Below, in pieces: positions 49,446 through 62,432 of a DNA stretch of 64,000 nucleotides. Numbering within the stretch: the stretch's first letter is position 1; each line of letters begins with the position of its first letter. A program made the translations under genes and the position numbers. The notes under the pieces were generated by a model. That model was not told the origin of the DNA, searched no databases, and worked only from the letters and a program-made list of their open reading frames with translations. The stretch is taken from the NCBI RefSeq assembly GCF_029227915.1, contig NC_079878.1, positions 29,849,501 through 29,913,500 on the forward strand, read 5' to 3'. Source of the DNA: Hydractinia symbiolongicarpus. Lineage: Eukaryota > Cnidaria > Hydrozoa > Anthoathecata > Hydractiniidae.

Positions 49446-51472
49446 CATGAGACTTGTAGTTTTCAAAAAAGTTTTCATTCTTGATGAGACGCTTAGTAAA
49501 AGGAGTTTAATCGCCGGCAAACGAAGACCCGCCATTTCCCGTAAACCCAGGACTCGGCCCGTATAGTCAAAAGTATACAAAGAAAGTACCCAGGGAGTAA
49601 ACTCATTTCCCGAACGATTTTTTAAAGTATTTTTCCACCACTAAAACGCATGAGACTTGTAGTTTTCAAAAAAGTTTTCATTCTTGATGAGACGCTTAAT
49701 GAAAGGGGTTTAATCGCCGGCAAACGAAAAACCACGATTTCCCGTAAATCCCGGGCTTGGCCCGTATAGTCGAATGTATACAAAGAAAGTACCCAGTGAG
49801 TAAACTCATTTACCGAACGAAATTTTAAATTATTTTTCCAGCACTAAAACGCATGAGACTTGTAGTTTTCAAAAAAGTTTTAATTCTTGATGAGACGCTT
49901 AATGAAAGGGGTTTAATTGCCGGCAAACGAAAACCCACGATTTCCCGTAAATCCCGGGCTTGGCCCGTATAGTCGAATGTATACAAGGAAAGTACCCTGT
50001 GAGTAAACTCATTTACCGAACGATTTTTTAAATTATTTTTTCACTACTAAAACGCATAAGACTTGTAGTTTTCAAAAATGTTTTCATTTTTGATGAGACC
50101 CTGAATAAAAGCAGTTTAATCGCCGGCAAACGAAAACCCGCGATTTCCCGTAAATCCCGGGCTTGGCCCGTATAGTAGAATGTATACATAGAAAGTACCC
50201 AGGGAGTAAACTCATTTACCGAACGATTTTTTAAATTACTTTTCCACCACTAAACCGCATGAGACTTGTAGTTTTCAAAAAAGTTTTCATTCTTGATGAG
50301 ACGCTTAATGAAAGGGGTTTAATCGCCGGCAAACGAAAACCCACGATTTCCCGTAAATCCCGGGCTTGGCCCGTATAGTCGAATGTATACAAAGAAAGTA
50401 CCCTGTGAGTAAACTCATTTCCAGAAGGATTTTTTAAATTATTTTTTCACTACTAAAACGCATAAGACTTTTAGTTTTCAAAAATGTTTTCATTTTTGAT
50501 GAGACCCTGAATAAAAGAAGTTTAATCGCCGGCAAACGAAAACCCGCAATTTCCCGTAAATCCCGCTTGGCCCGTATAGTCGAATGTATACAAAGAAAGT
50601 ACCCTGTGAGTAAACTCTTTACCGAACGATTTTTTAAATTATTTTTTCACTACTAAAACGCATAAGACTTGTAGTTTTCAAAAATATTTTCATTTTTGAT
50701 GAGACCCTGAATAAAAGAAGTTTAATCGCCGGCAAACGAAAACCCGCGATTTCCCGGAAATCCCGGGCTTGGCCCGTATAGTCGAATGTATACATAGAAA
50801 GTACCCAGGGAGTAAACTCATTTACCGAACGATTTTTTAAATTATTTTTCCACCACTAAAACGCATGAGACTTGTAGTTTTCCAGAAAGTTTTCATTCTT
50901 GATGAGACGCTTAATAAAAGGAGTTTAATCGCCGGCAAACGAAGACCCGCCATTTCCCGTAAACCCAAGACTCGGCCCGTATAGTCAAAAGTATACAAAA
51001 AAAGTACCCAGGGAGTAAACTCATTTCCCGAACGATTTTTTAAAATATTTTTTCATCACTAAAACGCATGAGACTTGTAGTTTTCAGAAATGTTTTCATT
51101 TTTGATAAGACGTTTAATGAAAGTGGTTTAATCACCGGCAAACGAAAACCCGCGATTTCCCGTAAATCCCGGGTTTGGCCCGTATAGTCGAATGTATACA
51201 AAGAAAGTACCCTGTGAGTAAACTCATTTCCAAAACGATTTTTTAAATTATCTTTTCACCACTAAAACGCATGAGACTTGTAGTTTTCAAAAATGTTTTC
51301 ATTTTTGATGAGACGCCTAATGAAAGAGGTTTAATCGCCGGCAAACGAGAACCCGCGACTTCCCGTAAATCCCGGGCTTGGCCCGTATAGTCGAATGTAT
51401 ACAAAGAAAGTACCCTGTGAGTAAACTCATTTACCGAACGATTTTTTAAATTATTTTTTCACTACTAAAACG
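49446..51472 (+). repeat. 10-mer HOR (2027 bp), order C-A-A-B-A-Bshort-B-C-D-E, copy 2
   Basis: Same ten members, order and length as 42355-44381, at a lag of 7091 bp, including TTTTAATTCTTG, TAGTAGAATG, AAACCGC, CCCGGAAATCCC and GACGCCTAATGAAAGAGG. Small private changes are visible, for example GAACGAAATTTTAAATT at about 49816 and AAAGTATTTTTCC at 49625. Confidence 0.85.
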
Positions 51473-52890
51473 CATAAGACTTGTAGTTTTCAAAAATGTT
51501 TTCATTTTTGATGAGACCCTGAATAAAAGAAGTTTAAACGCCGGCAAACGAAAACCCGCGATTTCCCGTAAATCCCGGGCTTGGCCCGTATAGTCGAATG
51601 TATACATAGAAAGTACCCAGGGAGTAAACTCATTTCCCGAACGATTTTTTAAATTATTTTTCCTCCACTAAAACGCATGAGACTTCTAGTTTTCAAAAAA
51701 GTTTTCATTCTTGATGAGACGCTTAATGAAAGGGGTTTAATCGCCGTCAAACGAAAACCCACGATTTCCCATAAATCCCGGGCTTGGCCCCTATAGTCGA
51801 ATGTATACAAAGAAAGTACCCAGGGAGTAAACTCATTTACCGAACGATTTTTTAAATTATTTTTTCACCACTAAAACGCATGAGACTTGTAGTTTTCAAA
51901 AAAGTTTTCATTCTTGATGAGACACTTAATGAAAGGGGTTTAATCGCCGGCAAACGAAAACCCAGGATTTTCCGTAAATCCCGGGCTTGGCCCGTATAGT
52001 CGAATGTATACAAAGAAAGTACCCTGTGAGTAAACTCATTTCCAGAACGATTTTTTAAATTATTTTTTCACTACTAAAACGCATAAGACTTGTAGTTTTC
52101 AAAAATGTTTTCATTTTTGATGAGACCCTGAATAAAAGAAGTTTAATCGCCGGCAAACGAAAACCCGCGATTTCCCGTAAATCCCGGGCTTGGCCGTATA
52201 GTCGAATGTATACAAAGAAAGTACCCTGTGAGTAAACTCATTTACCAAACGATTTTTTAAATTATTTTTTCACTACTAAAACGCATAAGACTTGTAGTTT
52301 TCAAAAATGTTTTCATTTTTGATGAGTCCCTGAATAAAAGAAGTTTAATCGCTGGCAAACGAAAACCCGCGATTTCCCGTAAATCCCGGGCTTGGCCCGT
52401 ATAGTCGAATTTGTACATAGAAAGTACCCAGGGAGTAAACTCATTTACCGAACGATTTTTTAAATTATTTTTCCACCACTAAACCGCATGAGAATTGTAG
52501 TTTTCAAAAAAGTTTTCATTCTTGATGAGACGCTTGATGAAAGGGGTTTAATCGCCGGCAAACGAAAACCCACGATTTCCCGTAAATCCCTGGCTTGGCC
52601 CGTATAGTCGAATGTATACAAGGAAAGTACCCTGTGAGTAAACTCATTTCCAGAAAGATTTTTTAAATTATTTTTTCACTACTAAAACGCATAAGACTTT
52701 TAGTTTTCAAAAATGTTTTCATTTTTGATGAGACCCTGAATAAAAGAAGTTTAATCGCCGGCAAACGAAAACCCGCGATTTCCCGTAAATCCAGGCTTGG
52801 CCCGTATAGTCGAATGTATACAAAGAAAGTACCCTGTGAGTAAACTCTTTACCGAACGATTTTTTAAATTATTTTTTCACTACTAAAACG
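51473..52890 (+). repeat. Seven A/B-type monomers between the two right-hand 10-mer domains
   Basis: B with AAACGCCGGC, A (TTCTAG, CCGTCAAACG), A (CCCAGGATTTTCC), B with a one-base deletion (TTGGCCGTATAG), B (GATGAGTCCCTG, GTCGAATTTGTAC), A after AAACCGC with GAGAATTG, and a short-B relative with AATCCAGGCTTGG and AACTCTTTACC. Many private substitutions suggest low homogenisation at this boundary. Confidence 0.75.
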
Positions 52891-53093
52891 CATAAGACTT
52901 GTAGTTTTCAAAAATGTTTTCATTTTTGATGAGACCCTGAATAAAAGAAGTTTAATCGCCGGCAAACGAAAACCCGCGATTTCCCGTAAATCCCGGGCTT
53001 GGCCCGTATAGTCGAATGTAAACATAGAAAGTACCCAGGGAGTAAACTCATTTACTGAACTATTTTTTAAATTATTTTTCAACCACTAAAACG

Positions 53094-53296
53094 CATGAGA
53101 CTCGTAGTTTTCCAGAAAGTTTTCATTCTTGATGAGACGCTTAATAAAAGGAGTTTAATCGCCGGCAAACGAAGACCCGCCATTTCCCGTAAACCCAGGA
53201 CTCGGCCCGTATAGTCAAAAGTATACAAAGAAAGTACCCAGGGAGTAAACTCATTTCCCGAACGATTTTTTAAAATATTTTTTCACCACTAAAACG
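53094..53296 (+). repeat. Representative class C monomer
   Basis: Marks are TTTTCCAGAAAG, GCTTAATAAAAGGAG, CGAAGACCCGCCATTTCCC, AAACCCAGGACTCGGCCCG and TCAAAAGTATAC, ending AAAATATTTTTTCACCAC. The TCAAAAG change destroys the TCGAA half of the CENP-B-like motif found in other classes. C monomers, or monomers with the C-type middle, occur near 2.9 kb and repeatedly from 36.7 kb to the end. I saw none between 12 and 35 kb. Confidence 0.9.
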
Positions 53297-53499
53297 CATG
53301 AGACTTGTAGTTTTCAGAAATGTTTTCATTTTTGATAAGACGCTTAATGAAAGTGGTTTAATCGCCGGCAAACGAAAACCCGCGATTTCCCGTAAATCCC
53401 GGGTTTGGCCCGTATAGTCGAATGTATACAAAGAAAGTACCCTGTGAGTAAACTCATTTCCAAATCGATTTTTTAAATTATCTTTTCACCACTAAAACG
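53297..53499 (+). repeat. Representative class D monomer
   Basis: Marks are TTTTCAGAAATG, TTGATAAGACGC, GAAAGTGGTTTAATC, CCCGGGTTTGG, and the end TTCCAAA-CGATTTTTTAAATTATCTTTTCACC. D almost always follows a C-type monomer in the right half of the window, so C-D is a stable pair there. Near the left end related copies occur at 813, 8322, 9540 and 11569. Confidence 0.9.
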
Positions 53500-54920
53500 C
53501 ATGAGACTTGTAGTTTTCAAAAATGTTTTCATTTTTGATGAGACGCTGAATAAAAGAAGTTTAATCGCCGGCAAACAAAAACCCGCCATTTCCCGTAAAC
53601 CCCGGACTCGGCCCGTATAGTCGGATGTATACAAAGAAAGTACCCAGGGAGTAAAATCATTTCCCGAACGATTTTTTATATTATTTTTTTCACCACTACA
53701 ACGCATGAGACTTGTAGTTTTCAAAAATGTTTTCATTTTTGATGAGACGCTTAATGAAAGAAGTTTAATCGCCGGCAAACAAGAACCCGCGACTTCCCGT
53801 AAATCCCGGGCTTGGCCCGTATAGTCGAATGTATACAAAGAAAGTACCCTGTGAGTAAACTCATTTCCAGAACGATTGTTTAAATTATTTTTCCACCACT
53901 AAAACGCATAAGACTTGTAGTTTACAAAAAATTTTTAATTTTTGATGAGACACTGAATAAAAGAAGTTTAATCGCCGGCAAACGAAAACCCGCCATCCCG
54001 TAAACCCTGGACTCGGCTCGTATAGTCGAATGTATACAAAGAAAGTACCCAGGGAGTAAAATCAATTCCCGAACGATTTTTTAAATTATTTTTTTCACCA
54101 CTAAAACGCATGAGACTTGTAGTTTTCAAAAATGTTTTCATTTTTGATGAGACGCTGAATAAAAGAAGTTTAGTCGCCGGCAAACGAAAACCCGCGATTT
54201 CCCGTAAATCCCGGGCTTGGCCCGTATAGTCGAATGTATACAAAGGAAGTACCCTGTGAGTAAACTCATTTACCGAGCGATTTTTTAAATTATTTTTCCA
54301 CCACTAAAACGCATAAGACTTGTAGTTTTTAAAAATGTTTTCATTTTTGATGAGACCCTGAATAAAAGAAGTTTAATCGCCGGCAAACGAAAACCCGCGA
54401 TTTCCCGTAAATCCCGGGCTTGGCCCGTATAGTCGAATGTATACATATAAAGTACCCAGGGAGTAAACTCATTTACCGAACGATTTTTTAAATTATTTTT
54501 CCACCACTAAAACGCATGAGACTTGTAGTTTTCCAGAAAGTTTTCATTCTTGATGAGACGCTTAATAAAAGGAGTTTAATCGCCGGCAAACGAAGACCCG
54601 CCATTTCCCGTAAACCCAGGACTCGGCCCGTATAGTCAAAAGTATACAAAGAAAGTACCCAGGGAGTAAACTCATTTCCCGAACGATTTTTTAAAATATT
54701 TTTTCACCACTAAAACGCATGAGACTTGTAGTTTTCAGAAATGTTTTCATTTTTGATAAGACGCTTAATGAAAGTGGTTTAATCGCCGGCAAACGAAAAC
54801 CCGCGATTTCCCGTAAATCCCGGGTTTGGCCCGTATAGTCGAATATATACAAAGAAAGTACCCTGTGAGTAAACTCATTTTCAAACCGATTTTTTAAATT
54901 ATTTTTTCACTACTAAAACG

Positions 54921-56747
54921 CATAAGACTTGTAGTTTTCAAAAATGTTTTCATTTTTGATGAGACCCTGAATAAAAGAAGTTTAATCGCCGGCAAACGAA
55001 AACCCGCGATTTCCCGTAAATCCCGGGCTTGGCCCGTATAGTCGAATGTAAACATAGAAAGTACCCAGGGAGTAAACTCATTTACCGAACTATTTTTTAA
55101 ATTATTTTTCAACCACTAAAACGCATGAGACTCGTAGTTTTCCAGAAAGTTTTCATTCTTGATGAGACGCTTAATAAAAGGAGTTTAATCGCCGGCAAAC
55201 GAAGACCCGCCATTTCCCGTAAACCCAGGACTCGGCCCGTATAGTCAAAAGTATACAAAGAAAGTACCCAGGGAGTAAACTCATTTCCCGAACGATTTTT
55301 TAAAATATTTTTTCACCACTAAAACGCATGAGACTTGTAGTTTTCAGAAATGTTTTCATTTTTGATAAGACGCTTAATGAAAGTGGTTTAACCGCCGGCA
55401 AACAAAAACCCGCCATTTCCCGTAAAGCCCGGACTCGGCCCGTATAGTCGGATGTATACAAAGAAAGTACCCAGGGAGTAAAATCATTTCCCGAACGATT
55501 TTTTAAATTATTTTTTTCACCAATAAAACGCATGAGACTTGTAGTTTTCAAAAATGTTTTCATTTTTGTTGAGACGCTTAATGAAAGAGGTTTAATCGCC
55601 GGCAAACGAGAACCCGCGACTTCCCGTAAATCCCGGGCTTGGCCCGTATAGTCGAATGTATACAAAGAAAGTACCCTGTGAGTAAACTCATTTCCAGAAC
55701 GATTGTTTAAATTATTTTTCCACCACTAAAACGCATAAGACTTGTAGTTTACAAAATTTTTTTAATTTTTGATGAGACACTGAATAAAAGAAGTTTAATC
55801 GCCGGCAAACGAAAACCCGCCATCCCGTAAACCCTGGACTCGGCCCGTATAGTCGAATGTATACAAAGAAAGTACCCAGGGAGTAAAATCAATTCCCGAA
55901 CGATTTTTTAAATTATTTTTTTCACCACTAAAACGCATGAGACTTAAAGTTTTCAAAAATGTTTTCATTTTTGATGAGACGCTGAATAAAAGAAGTTTAG
56001 TCGCCGGCAAACGAAAACCCGCGATTTCCCGTAAATCCCGGGCTTGGCCAGTATAGTCGAATGTATACAAAGAAAGTACCCTGTGAGTAAACTCATTTAC
56101 TGAACGATTTTTTAAATTATTTTTCCACCACTAAAACGCATAAGACTTGTAGTTTTTAAAAATGTTTTCATTTTTGATGAGACCCTGAATAAAAGAAGTT
56201 TAATCGCCGGCAAACGAAAACCCGCGATTTCCCGTAAATCCCGGGCTTGGCCCGTATAGTCGAATGTATACATAGAAAGTACCCAGGGAGTAAACTCATT
56301 TACCGAACGATTTTTTAAATTATTTTTCCACCACTAAAACGCATGAGACTTGTAGTTTTCCAGAAAGTTTTCATTCTTGATGAGACGCTTAATAAAAGGA
56401 GTTTAATCGCCGGCAAACGAAGACCCGCCATTTCCCGTAAACCCAAGACTCGGCCCGTATAGTCAAAAGTATACAAAGAAAGTACCCAGGGAGTAAACTC
56501 ATTTCCCGAACGATTTTTTAAAATATTTTTTCACCACTAAAACACATGAGACTTGTAGTTTTTAGAAATGTTTTCATTTTTGATAAGACGCTTAATGAAA
56601 GTGGTTTAATCGCCGGCAAACGAAAACCTGCGATTTCCCGTAAATCCCGGGTTTGGCCCGTATAGTCGAATGTATACAAAGAAAGTACCCTGTGAGTAAA
56701 CTCATTTTCAAACCGATTTTTTAAATTATCTTTTCACCACTAAAACG
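54921..56747 (+). repeat. Right-end HOR, copy II, 9-mer form (1827 bp)
   Basis: Same order as copy I, but D and E1 are fused at 55327-55530. The left side is D (CAGAAATG, GATAAG, AAGTGGTTTAACC), then E1 (AACAAAAACCCGCC, CCCGGACTCGG, GTCGGATG) to the end. One monomer length is lost. Private marks are GACTTAAAGTTTTC and TTGGCCAGTATAG in H. Confidence 0.9.
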
Positions 56748-58372
56748 CATGAGACTTGTAGTTTTCAAAAATGTTTTCATTTTTGATGAGACGCTGAATA
56801 AAAGAAGTTTAATCGCCGGCAAACGAAAACCCGCCATTTCCCGCAAACCCCGGACTCGGCCCGTATAGTCGGATGTATACAAAGAAAGTACCCAGGGAGT
56901 AAAATCATTTCCTGAACGAGTTTTTAAATTATTTTTTTCACCACTAAAACGCATGAGACTTGTAGTTTTCAAAAATGTTTTCATTTTTGATGAGACGCTT
57001 AATGAAAGAGGTTTAATCGCCGGCAAACGAGAATCCGCGACTTCCCGTAAATCCCGGGCTTGGCGCGTATAGTCGAATGTATACAAAGAAAGTACCCTGT
57101 GAGTAAACTCATTTCCAGAACGATTGTTTAAATTATTTTTCCACCACTAAAACGCATAAGACTAGTAGTTTACAAAAATTTTTTCATTTTTGATGAGACG
57201 CTGAATAAAAGAAGTTTAATCGCCGGCAAACGAAAACCCGCCATTTCCCGTAAATCCCGGGCTTGGCCCGTATAGTCGAATGTATACAAAGAAAGTACCC
57301 TGTGAGTAAACTCATTTACCGAACGTTTTTTTAAATTATTTTTCCACCACTAAAACGCATGAGACTTGTAGTTTTCAAAAAGGTTTTCATTCTTGATGAG
57401 ACGCATAATGTAAGGGGTTTAATCGCCGGCAAACGAAAACCCACGATTTCCCGTAAATCCCGGGCTTGGCCCGTATAGTCGAATGTATACAAAGAAAGTA
57501 CCCTGTGAGTAAACTCATTTCCAGAACGATTTTTTAAATTATATTTTCACTACTAAAACGCATAAGACTTGTAGTTTTTAAAAATGTTTTCACCTTTGAT
57601 GAGACCATGAATAAAAGAAGTTTAATCGCCGGCAAACGAAAACCCGCGATTTCCCGTAAATCCCGGGCTTGGCCCGTATAGTCGAATGTATACAAAGAAA
57701 GTACCCTGTGCGTAAACTCATTTCCAGAACGATTTTTTAAATTATATTTTCACTACTAAAACGCATAAGACTTGTAGTTTTTAAAAATGTTTTCATTTTT
57801 GATGAGACCCTGAATAAAAGAAGTTTAATCGCCGGCAAACGAAAACCCGCGATTTCCCGTAAATCCCGGGCTTGGCCCGTATAGTCGAATGTATACAAAG
57901 AAAATACCCTGTGAGTAAACTCATTTACCGAACGATTTTTTAAATTATTTTTTCACCACTAAAACGCATAAGACTTGTAGTTTTCAAAATAGTTTTTATT
58001 CTTGATGAGACGCTTAATGAAAGGGGTTTAATCGCCGGCAAACGAAAACCCACGATTTCCCGTAAATCCTGGGCTTGGCCCGTATAGTCGAATGTATACA
58101 AAGAAAGTACCCTGTGAGTAAACTCATTTCCAGAACGATTTTTTAAATTATTTTTTCACCACTAAAACGCATGAGACTTGTAGTTTTCAAAAAAGTTTTT
58201 ATTCTTGATGAGACACTTAATAAAAGGAGTTTAATCGCCGGCAAACGAAGACCCGCCATTTCCCGTAAACCCAGGACTCGGCCCGTATAGTCAAAAGTAT
58301 AGAAAGAAAGTACCCAGGGAGTAAACTCATTTTCAAACCGATTTTTTAAATTATTTTTTCACTACTAAAACG
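56748..58372 (+). repeat. Irregular 8-monomer segment between HOR copies II and III
   Basis: It begins with E1 and E2 (56748, 56952), then a G-like unit with a left half as in G (TTTACAAAAATTTTTTC) and a right half like A/B. Five A/B type units follow (CGCATAATGTAAGG; GATGAGACCATG; B; CATAAG with AAAATAG; and an A/C hybrid with GACACTTAATAAAAGGAG and GTATAGAAAG). The last ends TTTTCAAACCG like D', and the regular 10-mer resumes at 58373. Confidence 0.75.
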
Positions 58373-60402
58373 CATAAGACTTGTAGTTTTCAAAAATGTT
58401 TTCATTTTTGATGAGACCCTGAATAAAAGAAGTTTAATCGCCGGCAAACGAAAACCCGCGATTTCCCGTAAATCCCGGGCTTGGCCCGTATAGTCGAATG
58501 TAAACATAGAAAGTACCCAGGGAGTAAACTCATTTACCGAACTATTTTTTAAATTATTTTTCAACCACTAAAACGCATGAGACTCGTAGTTTTCCAGAAA
58601 GTTTTCATTCTTGATGAGACGCTTAATAAAAGGAGTTTAATCGCCGGCAAACGAAGACCCGCCATTTCCCGTAAACCCAGGACTCGGCCCGTATAGTCAA
58701 AAGTATACAAAGAAAGTACCCAGGGAGTAAACTCATTTCCCGAACGATTTTTTAAAATATTTTTTCACCACTAAAACGCATGAGACTTGTAGTTTTCAGA
58801 AATGTTTTCATTTTTGATAAGACGCTTAATGAAAGTGGTTTAATCGCCGGCAAACGAAAACCCGCGATTTCCCGTAAATCCCGGGTTTGGCCCGTATAGT
58901 CGAATGTATACAAAGAAAGTACCCTGTGAGTAAACTCATTTCCAAATCGATTTTTTAAATTATCTTTTCACCACTAAAACGCATGAGACTTGTAGTTTTC
59001 AAAAATGTTTTCATTTTTGATGAGACGCTGAATAAAAGAAGTTTAATCGCCGGCAAACAAAAACCCGCCATTTCCCGTAAACCCCGGACTCGGCCCGTAT
59101 AGTCGGATGTATACAAAGAAAGTACCCAGGGAGTAAAATCATTTCCCGAACGATTTTTTATATTATTTTTTTCACCACTACAACGCATGAGACTTGTAGT
59201 TTTCAAAAATGTTTTCATTTTTGATGAGACTCTTAATGAAAGAAGTTTAATCGCCGGCAAACAAGAACCCGCGACTTCCCGTAAATCCCGGGCTTGGCCC
59301 GTATAGTCGAATGTATACAAAGAAAGTACCCTGTGAGTAAACTCATTTCCAGAACGATTGTTTAAATTATTTTTCCACCACTAAAACGCATAAGACTTGT
59401 AGTTTACAAAATTTTTTTAATTTTTGATGAGACACTGAATAAAAGAAGTTTAATCGCCGGCAAACGAAAACCCGCCATCCCGTAAACCCTGGACTCGGCT
59501 CGTATAGTCGAATGTATACAAAGAAAGTACCCAGGGAGTAAAATCAATTCCCGAACGATTTTTTAAATTATTTTTTTCACCACTAAAACGCATGAGACTT
59601 GTAGTTTTCAAAAATGTTTTCATTTTTGATGAGACGCTGAATAAAAGAAGTTTAGTCGCCGGCAAACGAAAACCCGCGATTTCCCGTAAATCCCGGGCTT
59701 GGCCCGTATAGTCGAATGTATACAAAGAAAGTACCCTGTGAGTAAACTCATTTACCGAGCGATTTTTTAAATTATTTTTCCACCACTAAAACGCATAAGA
59801 CTTGTAGTTTTTAAAAATGTTTTCATTTTTGATGAGACCCTGAATAAAAGAAGTTTAATCGCCGGCAAACGAAAACCCGCGATTTCCCGTAAATCCCGGG
59901 CTTGGCCCGTATAGTCGAATGTATACATATAAAGTACCCAGGGAGTAAACTCATTTACCGAACGATTTTTTAAATTATTTTTCCACCACTAAAACGCATG
60001 AGACTTGTAGTTTTCCAGAAAGTTTTCATTCTTGATGAGACGCTTAATAAAAGGAGTTTAATCGCCGGCAAACGAAGACCCGCCATTTCCCGTAAACCCA
60101 GGACTCGGCCCGTATAGTCAAAAGTATACAAAGAAAGTACCCAGGGAGTAAACTCATTTCCCGAACGATTTTTTAAAATATTTTTTCACCACTAAAACGC
60201 ATGAGACTTGTAGTTTTCAGAAATGTTTTCATTTTTGATAAGACGCTTAATGAAAGTGGTTTAATCGCCGGCAAACGAAAACCCGCGATTTCCCGTAAAT
60301 CCCGGGTTTGGCCCGTATAGTCGAATATATACAAAGAAAGTACCCTGTGAGTAAACTCATTTTCAAACCGATTTTTTAAATTATTTTTTCACTACTAAAA
60401 CG
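58373..60402 (+). repeat. Right-end 10-mer HOR, copy III (2030 bp)
   Basis: Ten monomers in the order of copy I, starting at 58373, 58576, 58779, 58982, 59186, 59389, 59591, 59794, 59997 and 60200. It resembles copy I closely, including CAAGAACCC and GTCGAATATATAC in D'. Confidence 0.9.
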
Positions 60403-62432
60403 CATAAGACTTGTAGTTTTCAAAAATGTTTTCATTTTTGATGAGACCCTGAATAAAAGAAGTTTAATCGCCGGCAAACGAAAACCCGCGATTTCCCGTA
60501 AATCCCGGGCTTGGCCCGTATAGTCGAATGTAAACATAGAAAGTACCCAGGGAGTAAACTCATTTACCAAACTATTTTTTAAATTATTTTTCAACCACTA
60601 AAACGCATGAGACTCGTAGTTTTCCAGAAAGTTTTCATTCTTGATGAGACGCTTAATAAAAGGAGTTTAATCGCCGGCAAACGAAGACCCGCCATTTCCC
60701 GTAAACCCAGGACTCGGCCCGTATAGTCAAAAGTATACAAAGAAAGTACCCAGGGAGTAAACTCATTTCCCGAACGATTTTTTAAAATATTTTTTCACCA
60801 CTAAAACGCATGAGACTTGTAGTTTTCAGAAATGTTTTCATTTTTGATAAGACGCTTAATGAAAGTGGTTTAATCGCCGGCAAACGAAAACCCGCGATTT
60901 CCCGTAAATCCCGGGTTTGGCCCGTATAGTCGAATGTATACAAAGAAAGTACCCTGTGAGTAAACTCATTTCCAAATCGATTTTTTAAATTATCTTTTCA
61001 CCACTAAAACGCATGAGACTTGTAGTTTTCAAAAATGTTTTCATTTTTGATGAGACGCTGAATAAAAGAAGTTTAATCGCCGGCAAACAAAAACCCGCCA
61101 TTTCCCGTAAACCCCGGACTCGGCCCGTATAGTAGGATGTATACAAAGAAAGTACCCAGGGAGTAAAATCATTTCCCGAACGATTTTTTATATTATTTTT
61201 TTCACCACTACAACGCATGAGACTTGTAGTTTTCAAAAATGTTTTCATTTTTGATGAGACGCTTAATGAAAGAAGTTTAATCGCCGGCAAACAAGAACCC
61301 GCGACTTCCCGTAAATCCCGGGCTTGGCCCGTATAGTCGAATGTATACAAAGAAAGTACCCTGTGAGTAAACTCATTTCCAGAACGATTGTTTAAATTAT
61401 TTTTCCACCACTAAAACGCATAAGACTTGTAGTTTACAAAATTTTTTTAATTTTTGATGAGACACTGAATAAAAGAAGTTTAATCGCCGGCAAACGAAAA
61501 CCCGCCATCCCGTAAACCCTGGACTCGGCTCGTATAGTCGAATGTATACAAAGAAAGTACCCAGGGAGTAAAATCAATTCCCGAACGATTTTTTAAATTA
61601 TTTTTTTCACCACTAAAACGCATGAGACTTGTAGTTTTCAAAAATGTTTTCATTTTTGATGAGACGCTGAATAAAAGAAGTTTAGTCGCCGGCAAACGAA
61701 AACCCGCGATTTCCCGTAAATCCCGGGCTTGGCCCGTATAGTCGAATGTATACAAAGAAAGTACCCTGTGAGTAAACTCATTTACCGAGCGATTTTTTAA
61801 ATTATTTTTCCACCACTAAAACGCATAAGACTTGTAGTTTTTAAAAATGTTTTCATTTTTGATGAGACCCTGAATAAAAGAAGTTTAATCGCCGGCAAAC
61901 GAAAACCCGCGATTTCCCGTAAATCCCGGGCTTGGCCCGTATAGTCGAATGTATACATATAAAGTACCCAGGGAGTAAACTCATTTACCGAACGATTTTT
62001 TAAATTATTTTTCCACCACTAAAACGCATGAGACTTGTAGTTTTCCAGAAAGTTTTCATTCTTGATGAGACGCTTAATAAAAGGAGTTTAATCGCCGGCA
62101 AACGAAGACCCGCCATTTCCCGTAAACCCAGGACTCGGCCCGTATAGTCAAAAGTATACAAAGAAAGTACCCAGGGAGTAAACTCATTTCCCGAACGATT
62201 TTTTAAAATATTTTTTCACCACTAAAACGCATGAGACTTGTAGTTTTCAGAAATGTTTTCATTTTTGATAAGACGCTTAATGAAAGTGGTTTAATCGCCG
62301 GCAAACGAAAACCCGCGATTTCCCGTAAATCCCGGGTTTGGCCCGTATAGTCGAATATATACAAAGAAAGTACCCTGTGAGTAAACTCATTTTCAAACCG
62401 ATTTTTTAAATTATTTTTTCACTACTAAAACG
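60403..62432 (+). repeat. Right-end 10-mer HOR, copy IV (2030 bp)
   Basis: Exact tandem neighbour of copy III with the same length and order. Differences seen are few, for example TTTACCAAACTATT in B and GTAGGATG in E1. Confidence 0.9.

Larger units (their letters stand above)
52891..54920 (+). repeat. Right-end 10-mer HOR (2030 bp), copy I
   Basis: Order is B (52891), C (53094, GACTCGTAG), D (53297), E1 (53500, 204 bp, CCCGGACTCGG, GTCGGATG), E2 (53704, CAAGAACCC), G (53907, TTTACAAAAAATTTTTAA, CCGCCATCCCG, 202 bp), H (54109, TTTAGTCGCC), B' (54312, TACATATAAAG), C' (54515) and D' (54718). Units E1 and G have an extra T in the T-run before CACC. This is the full-length form of the unit. Confidence 0.9.

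Noticed and set aside
54001-54011. TAAACCCTGG resembling a telomere repeat
   Set aside because: Single occurrence per monomer variant of AAACCC-GGACTCGG. No tandem short repeats.
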